Positions 1-8,749 of a DNA stretch of 52,266 nucleotides are shown piece after piece. Source of the stretch: Gammaproteobacteria bacterium. GTDB taxonomy: Bacteria; Pseudomonadota; Gammaproteobacteria; Steroidobacterales; GCA-2729495. Made by a program: the position numbers and the translations under genes. Position 1 is the stretch's first letter, and every line of letters starts with the position of its first letter. The DNA lies in contig JAJFJS010000056.1 in assembly GCA_021773815.1 (NCBI GenBank), positions 1 to 52,266 on the forward strand, given 5' to 3'. The notes beneath the pieces are model-generated. The model was not told the origin of the DNA. It worked only from the letters and a program-made list of their open reading frames with translations, and searched no databases.

Positions 1-2
1 CA

Positions 3-683
3 TTCATAAAGCCTTACAGGGTCTGGCAGCGGAATATTCCACTGGTCGATTCGTCTACTCCGCCCTATACGGGAGGGTTGAGTAAGCTGATTTTGGCTCG
101 TGCGGGCGTGTTTCGATCCAGGCATCCCACCCATCCTTTCGCCGCAATCGGTCGGCACGCCAGAGCGATACTTGCCGGGCATGATCATGAATCTTCCTGC
201 TTTGCGCCAATGGGTAAGATTATCGATTTTCGGGGCAGGATGATGCTGATGGGCTGCGTGACGGACAGCCCCGGATTTTCGACGATTCACCATGTTCAAT
301 ATGAATTGGGCCTTTCGCAGCGGCACTACAACAGGTTATTCAACCATGTGAAAATCCTGGTTGATAATGAGGCGGTGCTTTTCCGTTCAGGTGAAACTCC
401 AGGGTGCAGTGATGGATTCTCCAGGTTTTATCGGGATTACATTAATTCGGAAAATTTGATAACCGGGAGAGTCGGAGACGCATGGACTATCTGCGTGCAG
501 GCAAAAGAAGCCTATGAGGTAGAAAGGAGAATTCTGAGTGAGGATCCAAGGTATACCATTTGCAGTGACCCGATTTGCATTAGCTGCAGGGTTTTACGCG
601 GTTACAATAAGCGTGCAATACCTGTGGCCTTGATCAGGCTGATGATTAATAGGATTTCTTTACTGTTTCGCGGGAATACATGA
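3..683 (+). CDS. AAC(3)-family N-acetyltransferase, 5'-truncated by window edge
   Basis: The reading frame is open from the first full codon at base 3, so the gene begins outside the window; the TTG at 78 is an internal codon. The visible 226 residues include SRHPTHPFAAIG and a later HHVQYEL, which follow the pattern of the aminoglycoside 3-N-acetyltransferase (FrbF/YokD) family. Members acetylate amino groups using acetyl-CoA. Placed beside amino-sugar genes, this one more probably acetylates an amino sugar of the surface glycan than a drug; that is inference. The catalytic region upstream cannot be judged because the N-terminal half is missing. The next gene follows after an 81-base gap on the same strand. 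Confidence 0.75.
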   Translation, partial: FIKPYRVWQRNIPLVDSSTPPYTGGLSKLILARAGVFRSRHPTHPFAAIGRHARAILAGHDHESSCFAPMGKIIDFRGRMMLMGCVTDSPGFSTIHHVQYELGLSQRHYNRLFNHVKILVDNEAVLFRSGETPGCSDGFSRFYRDYINSENLITGRVGDAWTICVQAKEAYEVERRILSEDPRYTICSDPICISCRVLRGYNKRAIPVALIRLMINRISLLFRGNT

Positions 684-764
684 ATAGTCCTTCGATCGCG
701 AGGTTCATTGTGAAGTGGAAGCTCGGGTCGGATTGATAGAAAACATTTCTAAAGAGAGTATTTG

Positions 765-1841
765 GTGAAGATATGTACAGTGGTTGGTGCTCGCCCGCAA
801 TTTATAAAGGCGGCGCCTGTTTCCAGGGCGTTGGCCGGGGTGGAGGAGATACTGATTCATACCGGACAGCATTACGACAGCAATATGTCAGATGTATTTT
901 TTTCTGAATTGGGAATACCGCGCCCAAATTACTGTCTCGATGTCGGATCCGGATCGGGGCGGCACGGCGAGCAAACCGCATTGATGCTGCAGGGTATTGA
1001 AAAGATCCTGCTGGAGGAGTGTCCTGATTGGACGCTGGTTTACGGAGATACGAATTCCACGCTTGCGGGCGCCCTCGCTGCTGCCAAGTTGAATTTACCG
1101 TTGGCGCATATCGAAGCCGGTTTGCGATCGCATAACAGAAAAATGCCCGAGGAGATTAATAGAATACTGACTGATCATGCGTCCGATATTCTTTTTGTTC
1201 CATCTGAGGCCGGTAGAGAAAATCTTTTAAAAGAGGGCATATCTGAAGAGAAAATTTTGTCCGTCGGCGACGTGATGTTTGATGCGGCGCTTTATTTCGG
1301 AGAAAGGGCCGAGAGCCAAAGCCGGATTCTCAACGATCTGGCGCTTGAACGGGGCGGCTATGTGTTGTGTTCCATTCATCGAGCGGAAAATACGGATGAC
1401 GTCGCACGTCTGCGGGCGGTTTTTTCCGGTTTGAACAGGGTTGCTGAGAGTCTGCCGGTAATACTGCCGCTTCATCCGCGGACGAAGGTCGCTATAGCGC
1501 GGGAGAATTTCGACGTAGATGTGTCTCGAATTCGGTTTATTGCTCCCGTGGGTTATCTTGACATGGTTGTGCTGGAGCGTAATGCAAGATTGATTGCAAC
1601 GGATTCTGGTGGCGTCCAGAAGGAGGCGTTTTTCTACGGGAAACCCTGCGTCACCCTGAGGGATGAGACGGAGTGGACGGAGTTGGTGGATCTGGGGTGG
1701 AATTTGATCGTTTCTCCCGAATCATCGGAAATCGTGGCGGAGACGATTTTGAGTAATCTGGACTCTGTGGGCAGGCAAGGGGCTCCCTATGGCGCCGGAA
1801 ATGCGGCCACCGCGATCGCTGACCGACTTATCCGGAACTAG
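765..1841 (+). CDS. wbpI: Non-hydrolysing UDP-sugar 2-epimerase, WbpI-like
   Basis: Predicted 358-residue cytoplasmic UDP-GlcNAc 2-epimerase family enzyme. The GTG at 765 is preferred over the in-frame TTG at 762 because it gives MKICTVVGARPQFIK, the usual family N-terminus, with AAAGAGAG 6 bases upstream. Visible motifs are GARPQFIK (8-15), HTGQHYD (32-38), GDTNSTLAGALAA (94-106), HIEAGLRS (115-122), PEEINR (128-133), SIHRAEN (203-209) and DSGGVQKEA (280-288). With the WbpB/D/E genes downstream, the expected reaction is 2-epimerisation of UDP-GlcNAc3NAcA to UDP-ManNAc3NAcA, as for Pseudomonas WbpI. A plain WecB-type UDP-GlcNAc epimerase is the alternative; the overall resemblance and the neighbours favour WbpI. 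Confidence 0.9.
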   Translation: MKICTVVGARPQFIKAAPVSRALAGVEEILIHTGQHYDSNMSDVFFSELGIPRPNYCLDVGSGSGRHGEQTALMLQGIEKILLEECPDWTLVYGDTNSTLAGALAAAKLNLPLAHIEAGLRSHNRKMPEEINRILTDHASDILFVPSEAGRENLLKEGISEEKILSVGDVMFDAALYFGERAESQSRILNDLALERGGYVLCSIHRAENTDDVARLRAVFSGLNRVAESLPVILPLHPRTKVAIARENFDVDVSRIRFIAPVGYLDMVVLERNARLIATDSGGVQKEAFFYGKPCVTLRDETEWTELVDLGWNLIVSPESSEIVAETILSNLDSVGRQGAPYGAGNAATAIADRLIRN

Positions 1842-2231
1842 AAGGCAATGGACGCTGCGGAGAATACCATTACCCGTTCCGGGGCTAGTGGAATTGGGAG
1901 AAAAGCCTCGAGTCCAATATGATGTGGAGGCGCTTTTGCGTTTTTCGCCATCGGCCGGTTTTGTTCCAGATCGTAAATTTTGCTGGTTAACACGGCCATG
2001 CTTCGTTGTTTCGGAACCCGATTGGGGCGTTACCGGTGGTCTGCTTGCGAATGCTCGCGCCGTCTGCAGCTTCGCATCCAGGGCGGTCCGGGGGGTATTT
2101 CCCCGCCCGGTGTGGCGTCGTAGATTTCCGAGGATCATTCGATTCGGCTGGACTATTGCGCATTATGCGGCGTCCGCTGATGAATATTCGCTAGAATGCG
2201 GGTCGCAGGAATTGGTTTGGCTGGAGTATTA
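1842..2231. other. 390-base gap between wbpI-like and wbpB-like genes
   Basis: No recognisable gene lies here. One forward frame stays open from inside the epimerase gene to 2232 and a reverse frame is open over 1722-2138, but neither conceptual product resembles a known family and both are rich in Arg, Pro and Trp, as shadow frames often are. No terminator-like hairpin with a T-tract was found. The GGAG at 2223-2226 serves the downstream gene. Confidence 0.5.
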
Positions 2232-3191
2232 ATGAAGACATTCGCTTTGATCGGTGCGGCAGGCTATATAGCGCCGCGTCATATGGGGGCAATCGCGGAT
2301 ACCGGAAATATTCTGGTCGCGGCGTTGGATAAAAGTGATTCCGTGGGAGTCATGGATAGCTTTTTTCCGGAAGCGGATTTTTTTACGGAATTTGAGCGAT
2401 TTGATCGACATGTCGACTTGCGTCGTCGCCAGGGGGAAACCATCGACTATGTATCGATATGTTCGCCGAACTATCTTCATGATGCGCATGTTCGTTATGC
2501 CCTGAGGGCAGGCGCCGACGCAATCTGCGAGAAGCCACTGGTGTTGAATCCATGGAATCTTGATGGCCTTAGTGAAATGGAAAAGGCTACCGGGAAACGC
2601 GTTTACTCAATACTTCAGCTCAGGCTCCATCCGTCTATTATTGCATTGAGAAAACGAGTAAAAGAGGCTTCGCCAGATACGAAATTCGATGTGGATTTGA
2701 CGTACATCACGTCACGTGGGCGTTGGTATGGTGTGTCATGGAAAGGTGACGTCAATCAATCCGGTGGGATCGCCACAAATATCGGCGTGCATTTTTTTGA
2801 TATGTTGAATTTCGTTTTTGGCGCCATCGAGGAATACCGGCTGCATATCAGCTCCGGTCAAATTGCTTCGGGCTATCTCGAGCTGAAGCGCGCACGGGTC
2901 CGTTGGTTACTGTCGATCGATTCGAATCATCTTCCTGAATCAGTGAAGGCGCAGGCAGCGAACAGGACATATCGCAGCATTACCGTTAATGGAGACGAAA
3001 TTGAGTTTTCAGGCGGTTTTACCGATCTTCATACGCAGAGTTATGAGCAGATATTGGCGGGTCAGGGATTCGGAATTGATGAAAACCGCGCCGCGGTCAC
3101 CGCCGTTTCGGAGCTCCGATCAATGAGTCCGGTTGGCATGCAGGGCGAATTCCATCCGTTATTGCGGACATTGGATCTGGGTAGAATGTAA
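2232..3191 (+). CDS. wbpB: UDP-GlcNAcA 3-dehydrogenase, WbpB/WlbA-like (Gfo/Idh/MocA)
   Basis: A 319-residue NAD-dependent oxidoreductase. The ATG at 2232 is chosen because GGAG lies 5 bases upstream and the product then starts MKTFALIGAAGYIAPRH, the characteristic WlbA/WbpB N-terminus. The Rossmann glycine motif is GAAGYIA (8-14), the family Glu-Lys-Pro is at 100-102 (CEKPLVLNPWN), and the substrate-pocket segment NIGVHFFD spans 183-190. In the WbpA-B-E-D-I pathway this enzyme oxidises the C3 hydroxyl of UDP-GlcNAcA to the 3-keto sugar, with alpha-ketoglutarate recycling NADH. Its neighbours provide the aminotransferase and acetyltransferase of the same pathway. The identification is strong; substrate is inferred from the family. 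Confidence 0.92.
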   Translation: MKTFALIGAAGYIAPRHMGAIADTGNILVAALDKSDSVGVMDSFFPEADFFTEFERFDRHVDLRRRQGETIDYVSICSPNYLHDAHVRYALRAGADAICEKPLVLNPWNLDGLSEMEKATGKRVYSILQLRLHPSIIALRKRVKEASPDTKFDVDLTYITSRGRWYGVSWKGDVNQSGGIATNIGVHFFDMLNFVFGAIEEYRLHISSGQIASGYLELKRARVRWLLSIDSNHLPESVKAQAANRTYRSITVNGDEIEFSGGFTDLHTQSYEQILAGQGFGIDENRAAVTAVSELRSMSPVGMQGEFHPLLRTLDLGRM

Positions 3192-3225
3192 GCATTGATA
3201 AATTTTTTCAGTCGAGGCGGCAGCG

Positions 3226-3813
3226 ATGAATGAAGATTATTGGGTTCATCACACGGCTATTGTTGATGAAGGGGCGCAACTTGGGAATGGTACCCGAGTG
3301 TGGCACTGGACCCATGTATGCGGTGGCGCAAGAATCGGATCGCAGTGTTCGTTGGGCCAGAATGTCTTTGTCGCCAACAATGTGCTGATCGGGGATAACG
3401 CAAAAATACAAAATAACGTTTCCATTTACGACAATGTGACTTTGGAATCGGATGTATTTTGTGGGCCGAGCATGGTGTTCACGAATGTGTACAATCCTCG
3501 CGCCGAGATCGTTAGAAAGCATGAATACAGGGATACGCTGGTCAGAAAAGGAGCAACGCTGGGGGCCAACTGCACAATCGTATGTGGCGTGACGATTGGC
3601 CGTTATGCGTTTGTCGCCGCGGGGGCGGTAGTGACCCGGGATGTTCCGGATTATGCCCTGGTAGTGGGGGTTCCGGCGAAACATGTCGGTTGGATGAGCG
3701 CCGTGGGTGAGAGGCTGAAGTTGCCGCTCGGAGGCCAGGACGTGGAGGCGGTGTGCCCGGTCAGTACTACCGTCTATGTATTGAAGAACGGTGTCGTGTC
3801 GCCCAGGGAGTAG
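3226..3813 (+). CDS. wbpD: UDP-3-amino-sugar N-acetyltransferase, WbpD/WlbB-like
   Basis: A 195-residue left-handed beta-helix acyltransferase. Hexapeptide repeats run through about residues 8-155, for example [16 protein letters not shown] and [13 protein letters not shown], ending in [20 protein letters not shown] and the GVPAKHVGW cap typical of this family. The ATG at 3226 follows GAGGCGG. WbpD-type enzymes acetylate the 3-amino group of UDP-GlcNAc3NA, giving UDP-GlcNAc3NAcA in the cytoplasm. It lies between the dehydrogenase and aminotransferase genes of the same pathway and 10 bases before the latter. The last 40 residues form a tail beyond the helix. Confidence 0.9.
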   Translation: MNEDYWVHHTAIVDEGAQLGNGTRVWHWTHVCGGARIGSQCSLGQNVFVANNVLIGDNAKIQNNVSIYDNVTLESDVFCGPSMVFTNVYNPRAEIVRKHEYRDTLVRKGATLGANCTIVCGVTIGRYAFVAAGAVVTRDVPDYALVVGVPAKHVGWMSAVGERLKLPLGGQDVEAVCPVSTTVYVLKNGVVSPRE

Positions 3814-3823
3814 ACTCGATCAA

Positions 3824-4933
3824 ATGGAATTTATTGATCTTAAAGCGCAGTACGTCGCACTGAAGGGCGAAATCGACCGAAGAATTGCCGCGGTCCTGGA
3901 TCACGGGCAGTATATTCTCGGTCCGGAGGTGCAGGAGCTCGAGGCATTGCTGGCGAATTTCGCGGGCGTCGAGCACGCGATCGGTGTCGGGAATGGAACT
4001 GATGCGCTGCAACTTGCCCTGATGGCGCTTGAGATCGGTCCGGGCGATGCGGTTTTTACTTCGGCATTTTCTTTTGTGGCTTCGGCAGAAGTCATCAGTT
4101 TGGTTGGAGCAACCCCTGTATTCGTTGATATTGACGCGTCAAGCTACAATATTTCTCCGGAAGCGCTCGCTGATTCGATTACAGCGGTATTGTCGGCAGG
4201 TCGTCTCAAGCCAAAGGCGGTTATTGGCGTGGATATGTTTGGGTTGCCGGCAGATTATCCTGCGCTAACGGCGGTCTCGGAAGGATATGGTATCGCCGTG
4301 ATTGAAGATGGCGCTCAGTCTTTTGGGGCGTCCATCGATGGGCGTCGAAGTGGCAGTTTCGGCGTCTTGGCCGCAACCAGTTTCTTTCCGGCGAAACCCC
4401 TCGGTTGTTATGGCGATGGTGGTGCAGTATTCACTAATGACGATCGACTCGCTGATGTAGTGAAATCCTTGCGCGTGCACGGGAAGGGGCGAGATAAATA
4501 CGACAACGTCCGGATTGGGATGAACAGCAGGCTGGATACTATCCAGGCGGCTATTTTGCTCGCAAAGATGCAGGTATTTGATCAGGAATTGGATCGACGT
4601 CGGGAGATCGCGAAGATCTATGGTGAAAGTCTGCGGGAAAAATATGTTGTTCCCGAATCGGCAGCCGGATATGTAAGCGCCTGGGCGCAGTATACCGTCA
4701 GGCCGCGTTATGAGAATCGCGATCGGGTGATATCGAATTTGCGGGATCGTGGGGTGCCGACCGCCATATATTATGGCAAGCCACTGCACTTGCAGACTGC
4801 ATTTGCAAAATTGATGCCTAAGTCCGATGGCTGCCCGGTCGCAGAGAAGATTTCGACTGAGGTTCTCAGTCTGCCGATGCACCCCTATATGAGCGAGGAG
4901 GACCTGGAAGAAATTATCGCTGCATTAATATAG
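3824..4933 (+). CDS. wbpE: UDP-3-keto-sugar aminotransferase, WbpE-like (DegT/DnrJ/EryC1)
   Basis: A 369-residue PLP-dependent sugar aminotransferase. The ATG at 3824 gives MEFIDLKAQY, the standard family start; an in-frame GTG at 3791 would overlap the upstream gene and add an atypical leader. The nucleotide-sugar and PLP motifs are GVGNGTDALQLAL (54-66), VIEDGAQ (159-165) and FFPAKPLGCYGDGGA, with the Schiff-base lysine at 191. WbpE converts UDP-3-keto-GlcNAcA to the 3-amino sugar using glutamate, between the WbpB and WbpD steps. This completes a wbpI-wbpB-wbpD-wbpE run. The 6-dehydrogenase WbpA needed to start the pathway is not in the window. Confidence 0.92.
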   Translation: MEFIDLKAQYVALKGEIDRRIAAVLDHGQYILGPEVQELEALLANFAGVEHAIGVGNGTDALQLALMALEIGPGDAVFTSAFSFVASAEVISLVGATPVFVDIDASSYNISPEALADSITAVLSAGRLKPKAVIGVDMFGLPADYPALTAVSEGYGIAVIEDGAQSFGASIDGRRSGSFGVLAATSFFPAKPLGCYGDGGAVFTNDDRLADVVKSLRVHGKGRDKYDNVRIGMNSRLDTIQAAILLAKMQVFDQELDRRREIAKIYGESLREKYVVPESAAGYVSAWAQYTVRPRYENRDRVISNLRDRGVPTAIYYGKPLHLQTAFAKLMPKSDGCPVAEKISTEVLSLPMHPYMSEEDLEEIIAALI

Positions 4934-4972
4934 ATGCAGATAGCCGATCGCCACGGGATTCATGCGATCCGA

Positions 4973-5824
4973 CTACTTTTTTTCCTTTATCAGTTCAAAC
5001 GTAAAAATCCACGCCAGATATTTTACCAGAGGAGTTCCGGTCAATATTTTGTCGATGGCATTCAGGATGGGCAGTAATTTTGGTGCGTATGGAGCGATGA
5101 TACTGGTGATGTGCCAGAATTTAACTTCGCCGATATCGAAAAATCTTTTGGCAAATCTAACGTCACTCATGTCGAGGATATGGGCTTTTTCCCATTCTGT
5201 GCGCATTGCAGGTGTAATTGTCCTGTAGAGCTTGATCAGTGGATTATAGTCGAGAGCTTCTATGGCCAAGAGCTTTCCGCCCGGCGCAAGAATACGTCGT
5301 AGTTCCGGAAATGCATAAGAAAGATCAAGGTGATGAAGCATTCCGCAGCAAATTACGATGTCGATGGAATCAGCGGGAAGTTTTGTATTTTCAGCGTCTG
5401 ATTGCAGAAAATATGTGTTGTCCGCGAGGCCCGCTTCTTTTGCATCGTTGGCAGCGTTTTGGACGGATGTTCTACTGATATCGATGCCAATCGCGAGCTT
5501 GGCCCCTGCTTTCGCGGCCCGTATTGCATTTAGTCCGTTTCCACACGCATAGTCCAGAACGACCTTATCTTTGACGTTGTTCTTTATCCATTCGTCCATG
5601 TAAGAATTTGATAAGGCGGTAGTCGAATAGAATTTCTTGTTTCCATACAGTTTTTCGTATGTATCTGCATCAGCCTGTCGCATTTCCTCCGCCTTTGAGC
5701 GGTCTCTATGCATGTCATGAAATTCGAGCTCTTTTTTCTTTCTTTCGCTCAGGCTATTCAGCCAATATTCATCGGAAATTTTCTCCATTTCCTGGAGGTG
5801 CGAGCGTAATTCTTCAAGTTCCAT
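4973..5824 (-). CDS. Class I SAM-dependent methyltransferase
   Basis: A 283-residue methyltransferase on the opposite strand to the genes on both sides. The SAM-binding motif I is VVLDYACGNGLNAIRAA (about 88-104), followed by acidic IGIDIS, then ENTKLPADSIDIVICCGMLHH and the LRRILAPGGKLLAIE strand. A charged, probably helical N-terminal 70 residues precede the domain, and a hydrophobic C-terminus ends in KYLAWIFTFELIKEKK, which may contact the membrane. It could O- or N-methylate a sugar of the repeat unit, or cap the chain; the substrate is unknown. Reverse orientation inside an otherwise rightward gene run suggests separate acquisition or separate expression. Confidence 0.8.
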   Translation of the reverse strand: MELEELRSHLQEMEKISDEYWLNSLSERKKKELEFHDMHRDRSKAEEMRQADADTYEKLYGNKKFYSTTALSNSYMDEWIKNNVKDKVVLDYACGNGLNAIRAAKAGAKLAIGIDISRTSVQNAANDAKEAGLADNTYFLQSDAENTKLPADSIDIVICCGMLHHLDLSYAFPELRRILAPGGKLLAIEALDYNPLIKLYRTITPAMRTEWEKAHILDMSDVRFAKRFFDIGEVKFWHITSIIAPYAPKLLPILNAIDKILTGTPLVKYLAWIFTFELIKEKK

Positions 5825-6093
5825 CGATTCTTAGAGCCTTAGCGATTAATTAGAGGGGCAGCTGATGCCGGGTCGGTGACCATTTTGCCGGGAATCAGGG
5901 CTCAAACTCAAACATTATTTCCTTCGGCCGGCCGACAATACGAAATGTCGGTGCCCATCGGCGTTTCCGGAAATTCAGATTGGTGTGCTCCACGGGAGAA
6001 TCTATTGGTATTGGGCTGTTGGGTTACTTGGGGTAGACTTCGTCTGTTTTTGGGGGCGGAAATACTCGTGACTGGATCTTGCTGGAGTGGTGG

Positions 6094-7158
6094 ATGCTGA
6101 CTTTTGCCTTGGTGGGTTGTGGACGGATCGCTGTGCGCCATTCGGAGTTGCTGGGCAGCGGTTCCATTGGCGGCGCTCGACTCGGGGCCGTCTGCGATAT
6201 CGATGCAGATGCGGCCGCTAGCCTGGGAGAAAAGTACTCAGTCCCGTATTTCACGGATTTGCATGAAATGATGCGCTCTGTCGACGTGGACTGCGTCGTC
6301 GTGCTGACTGAAAGTGGCAAGCATGCTGCCAATACAATAGAGCTCGCCCCTTATCGCAAGCACATCATGGTAGAGAAGCCAATGGCGCTCACCCTGGATG
6401 ACGCGGATGCAATGATCAAGGCATGCGACCGATACGGGTGCAAACTATTTGTCGTCAAGCAGAATCGATTCAATACTCCGGTCGTCAAGCTGCGTGAGGC
6501 ATTGGAGGCGGAACGGTTCGGCAAGCTCGTTATGGGCACTGTCCGGGTCAGGTGGTGCCGTGATCAGGCTTATTACGATCAGGCTGCATGGCGCGGGAAG
6601 TGGAGTTCGGACGGCGGCGTGCTGGCAAACCAGGCAAGCCATCATATTGATTTACTCGAATGGATGATGGGCGATGTGGAAAGTGTCTTTGCCAAGAGTG
6701 CGACAGCATTGGTCGACATCGAGGCGGAAGATACGGCTATCGTTGTGCTGAAATTTCGCAGCGGAGCACTGGGGATTGTGGAAGCAACGACAGCAACGCG
6801 TCCGAAAGATCTCGAGGGTTCGATTTCGATCCTGGGCGAGAAGGGTAGTGTCGTCATCGGCGGGTTCGCGGTTAACGAGATGCAGACATGGAACTTTTCT
6901 GAAGAATCGCCTGAAGATCTGGATATACGGGAGCGCTACTCGGTGAACCCTCCGGATGTTTATGGTTTTGGACACAAGGCGTATTACGAACATGTCGTGG
7001 ATTGCATCAGCAACAAAACACGTCAGCTTGTCGACGGGCTGGAGGGTAGACGGAGCCTCGAACTGATCATGGCAATTTACGAGTCGGTAGAAACCGGCCG
7101 CGAGGTACAACTGCGTTTTTCCCCGAAGCAATGCAGGCTCGGGGTTCCCGTGACATGA
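6094..7158 (+). CDS. Gfo/Idh/MocA oxidoreductase, nucleotide-sugar 3-dehydrogenase candidate
   Basis: A 354-residue NAD(P)-dependent oxidoreductase. The ATG at 6094 has GGAG 6 bases upstream and gives MLTFALVGCGRIAVRH, with the Rossmann GCGRIA at 8-13. The family EKP is at 94-96 and the catalytic-site segment ASHHIDLLEW covers 181-190. It differs from the WbpB-like protein at 2232 and is closer in style to GnnA-type UDP-GlcNAc dehydrogenases. It overlaps the next gene by ATGA and leads a trio with an acetyltransferase and an aminotransferase. The trio would plausibly make a 3-acetamido sugar nucleotide. Substrate identity is inferred from context only. Confidence 0.85.
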   Translation: MLTFALVGCGRIAVRHSELLGSGSIGGARLGAVCDIDADAAASLGEKYSVPYFTDLHEMMRSVDVDCVVVLTESGKHAANTIELAPYRKHIMVEKPMALTLDDADAMIKACDRYGCKLFVVKQNRFNTPVVKLREALEAERFGKLVMGTVRVRWCRDQAYYDQAAWRGKWSSDGGVLANQASHHIDLLEWMMGDVESVFAKSATALVDIEAEDTAIVVLKFRSGALGIVEATTATRPKDLEGSISILGEKGSVVIGGFAVNEMQTWNFSEESPEDLDIRERYSVNPPDVYGFGHKAYYEHVVDCISNKTRQLVDGLEGRRSLELIMAIYESVETGREVQLRFSPKQCRLGVPVT

Positions 7159-7616
7159 TCTCGCCGGAGAAATCCATCCCGGCGGGAATAAGAGACGTCG
7201 ATTTCGGTGCCGGAGTGACGGTTATCGAGCCGGTAAATCTCTACGGGTGTAAAATTTCGGCCGGGTGTTTTGTCGGCCCGTTTGTCGAAATTCAAAATGA
7301 CGTAACGATTGGATGTCGAACTCGTATCCAGTCTCACAGCTTTGTCTGTTCTTTGGTGACCATTGGCGCAGATTGTTTCGTCGGGCATGGCGTCATGTTT
7401 ATCAATGACTCCTTTTCCAATGGTGGGCCTGCCCGGGGCGATAGGTCTTTATGGAAGCCGACAAAAATAGGCGATCACGTCTCGATCGGCTCGAATGCGA
7501 CCATCATGCCCGTGACAATTTGTGATGATGTTGTCATTGGCGCAGGGTCCGTCGTTACAAAATCCATCATCGAACCGGGAATCTATGCGGGAAATCCCGC
7601 CAGGAAGCTTAACTAG
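7155..7616 (+). CDS. Left-handed beta-helix N-acyltransferase
   Basis: A 153-residue hexapeptide-repeat acyltransferase. The ATG at 7155 is taken because it forms an ATGA overlap with the upstream stop; an in-frame ATG at 7131 is possible. Repeats such as CKISAGCFVGPFVEI, VTIGADCFVGHGVMFI and VTICDDVVIGAGSVVTKSI fill most of the chain, ending in GIYAGNPARKLN, the family cap. A probable catalytic His lies in FVGHGVMF, and an insert with a Pro/Arg-rich loop (NGGPARGDRSLWKP) follows. It is shorter than the WbpD-like enzyme at 3226. It probably N-acetylates the amino sugar made by its two neighbours. Confidence 0.85.
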   Translation: MISPEKSIPAGIRDVDFGAGVTVIEPVNLYGCKISAGCFVGPFVEIQNDVTIGCRTRIQSHSFVCSLVTIGADCFVGHGVMFINDSFSNGGPARGDRSLWKPTKIGDHVSIGSNATIMPVTICDDVVIGAGSVVTKSIIEPGIYAGNPARKLN

Positions 7617-7620
7617 AATC

Positions 7621-8724
7621 ATGAGGGTGCCATTTCTCGATTTGCCGGCTCAGTATCAATCGATAAAGGAAGACATCGATGCGGCCATGGCAGAGGTCGT
7701 TGACGCATGCGCGTTTATCGGTGGTCAGGCGCTACGGGAATTTGAAAGCGCTTTCTCGGCATTCCAGTCCGTCGAACAGTGTGTGGGTGTCGGCAACGGG
7801 ACCGATGCGCTTGAGATTGTTTTCGAGGCGCTGGATATCCCGTCGGGCAGCGAAATTATCGTTCCCGCGAATACCTTTATAGCGACTGCCGAGGCGGTTA
7901 CGCGGACCGGCCACAAGGTCGTGTTTTGCGACTGCGACGAAGCCAACATGACGATCGACGTGGGAGATGCGGAAAATTGTATTTCCGAGAAAACGGCTGC
8001 GATTGTTGCGGTTCACTTGTACGGACATCCCTGTGATATGGACCCGTTATTGTCTCTGGCCAGGCAGCATGATCTGGCGATCATCGAAGATTGTGCGCAG
8101 GCGCATGGTGCGGAGTACAAGGGTCGGCGGGTCGGCGGTATCGGGCAGGCCGGAACGTTTAGTTTCTTTCCGGGGAAGAATCTCGGCGCATTTGGAGACG
8201 CCGGCGCAATTACCACCAATAGCGGGCAATTTGCGGAACGTTGCCGAAGGATTGCCAATCACGGGAGGCTGGAAAAATTTGACCATGAAATCGTTGGGCG
8301 AAATTCCAGGCTCGATAATCTTCAGGCAGCCGTACTGGCGGTAAAACTGAGGCATTTGGAGAAGTGGACGGAACATCGCATCAGGATTGCGGATCGCTAT
8401 CTTTCCGGGTTGACCGATTGTTCCGGCGTGCAACTTCCGGGGCGGGCGGACTGGGCGCGGCAGGTCTACCACTTGTTTGTGATTCGCTGTGATGCCCGAA
8501 ATGAATTGCAGGCGTTCCTTGCCGACCATGGTGTTTCCAGCGGCATTCATTATCCAATGGCCATTCCAAAAATGGCGGCCTATGCATCCCTGGAGCAGGC
8601 GACGGAGTCGTTGCGCGCAAATCGCGAGGATAGCCGTTTATTGAGCCTTCCAATAGGGGAACATGTTGATGCCGAAGCATGTGATTACGTCTGTATGAAA
8701 ATAAGGGAGTTTTTTCACTCGTGA
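7621..8724 (+). CDS. DegT/DnrJ/EryC1 sugar aminotransferase (second copy)
   Basis: A 367-residue PLP-dependent aminotransferase. The ATG at 7621, 4 bases after the preceding stop, gives MRVPFLDLPAQYQSIKEDID, the normal family N-terminus; longer in-frame starts lie inside the acyltransferase gene. Motifs include GVGNGTDALEIVF (56-68), IIEDCAQAHGAEYKGRRVG, and SFFPGKNLGAFGDAGA with the PLP lysine at 186. NSRLDNLQAAVL is also intact. With the dehydrogenase and acyltransferase just upstream it makes a complete oxidise-transaminate-acylate set, parallel to the WbpB/E/D set. The sugar acted on cannot be read from the sequence. Confidence 0.88.
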   Translation: MRVPFLDLPAQYQSIKEDIDAAMAEVVDACAFIGGQALREFESAFSAFQSVEQCVGVGNGTDALEIVFEALDIPSGSEIIVPANTFIATAEAVTRTGHKVVFCDCDEANMTIDVGDAENCISEKTAAIVAVHLYGHPCDMDPLLSLARQHDLAIIEDCAQAHGAEYKGRRVGGIGQAGTFSFFPGKNLGAFGDAGAITTNSGQFAERCRRIANHGRLEKFDHEIVGRNSRLDNLQAAVLAVKLRHLEKWTEHRIRIADRYLSGLTDCSGVQLPGRADWARQVYHLFVIRCDARNELQAFLADHGVSSGIHYPMAIPKMAAYASLEQATESLRANREDSRLLSLPIGEHVDAEACDYVCMKIREFFHS

Positions 8725-8749
8725 TACGCCGGACGGATTTATTCGGCTA

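Noticed and set aside
1789-2232. 147-codon forward frame overlapping the wbpI-like gene
   Set aside because: Overlaps a secure gene in another frame and gives an Arg/Pro/Trp-rich product with no similarity that I recognise.
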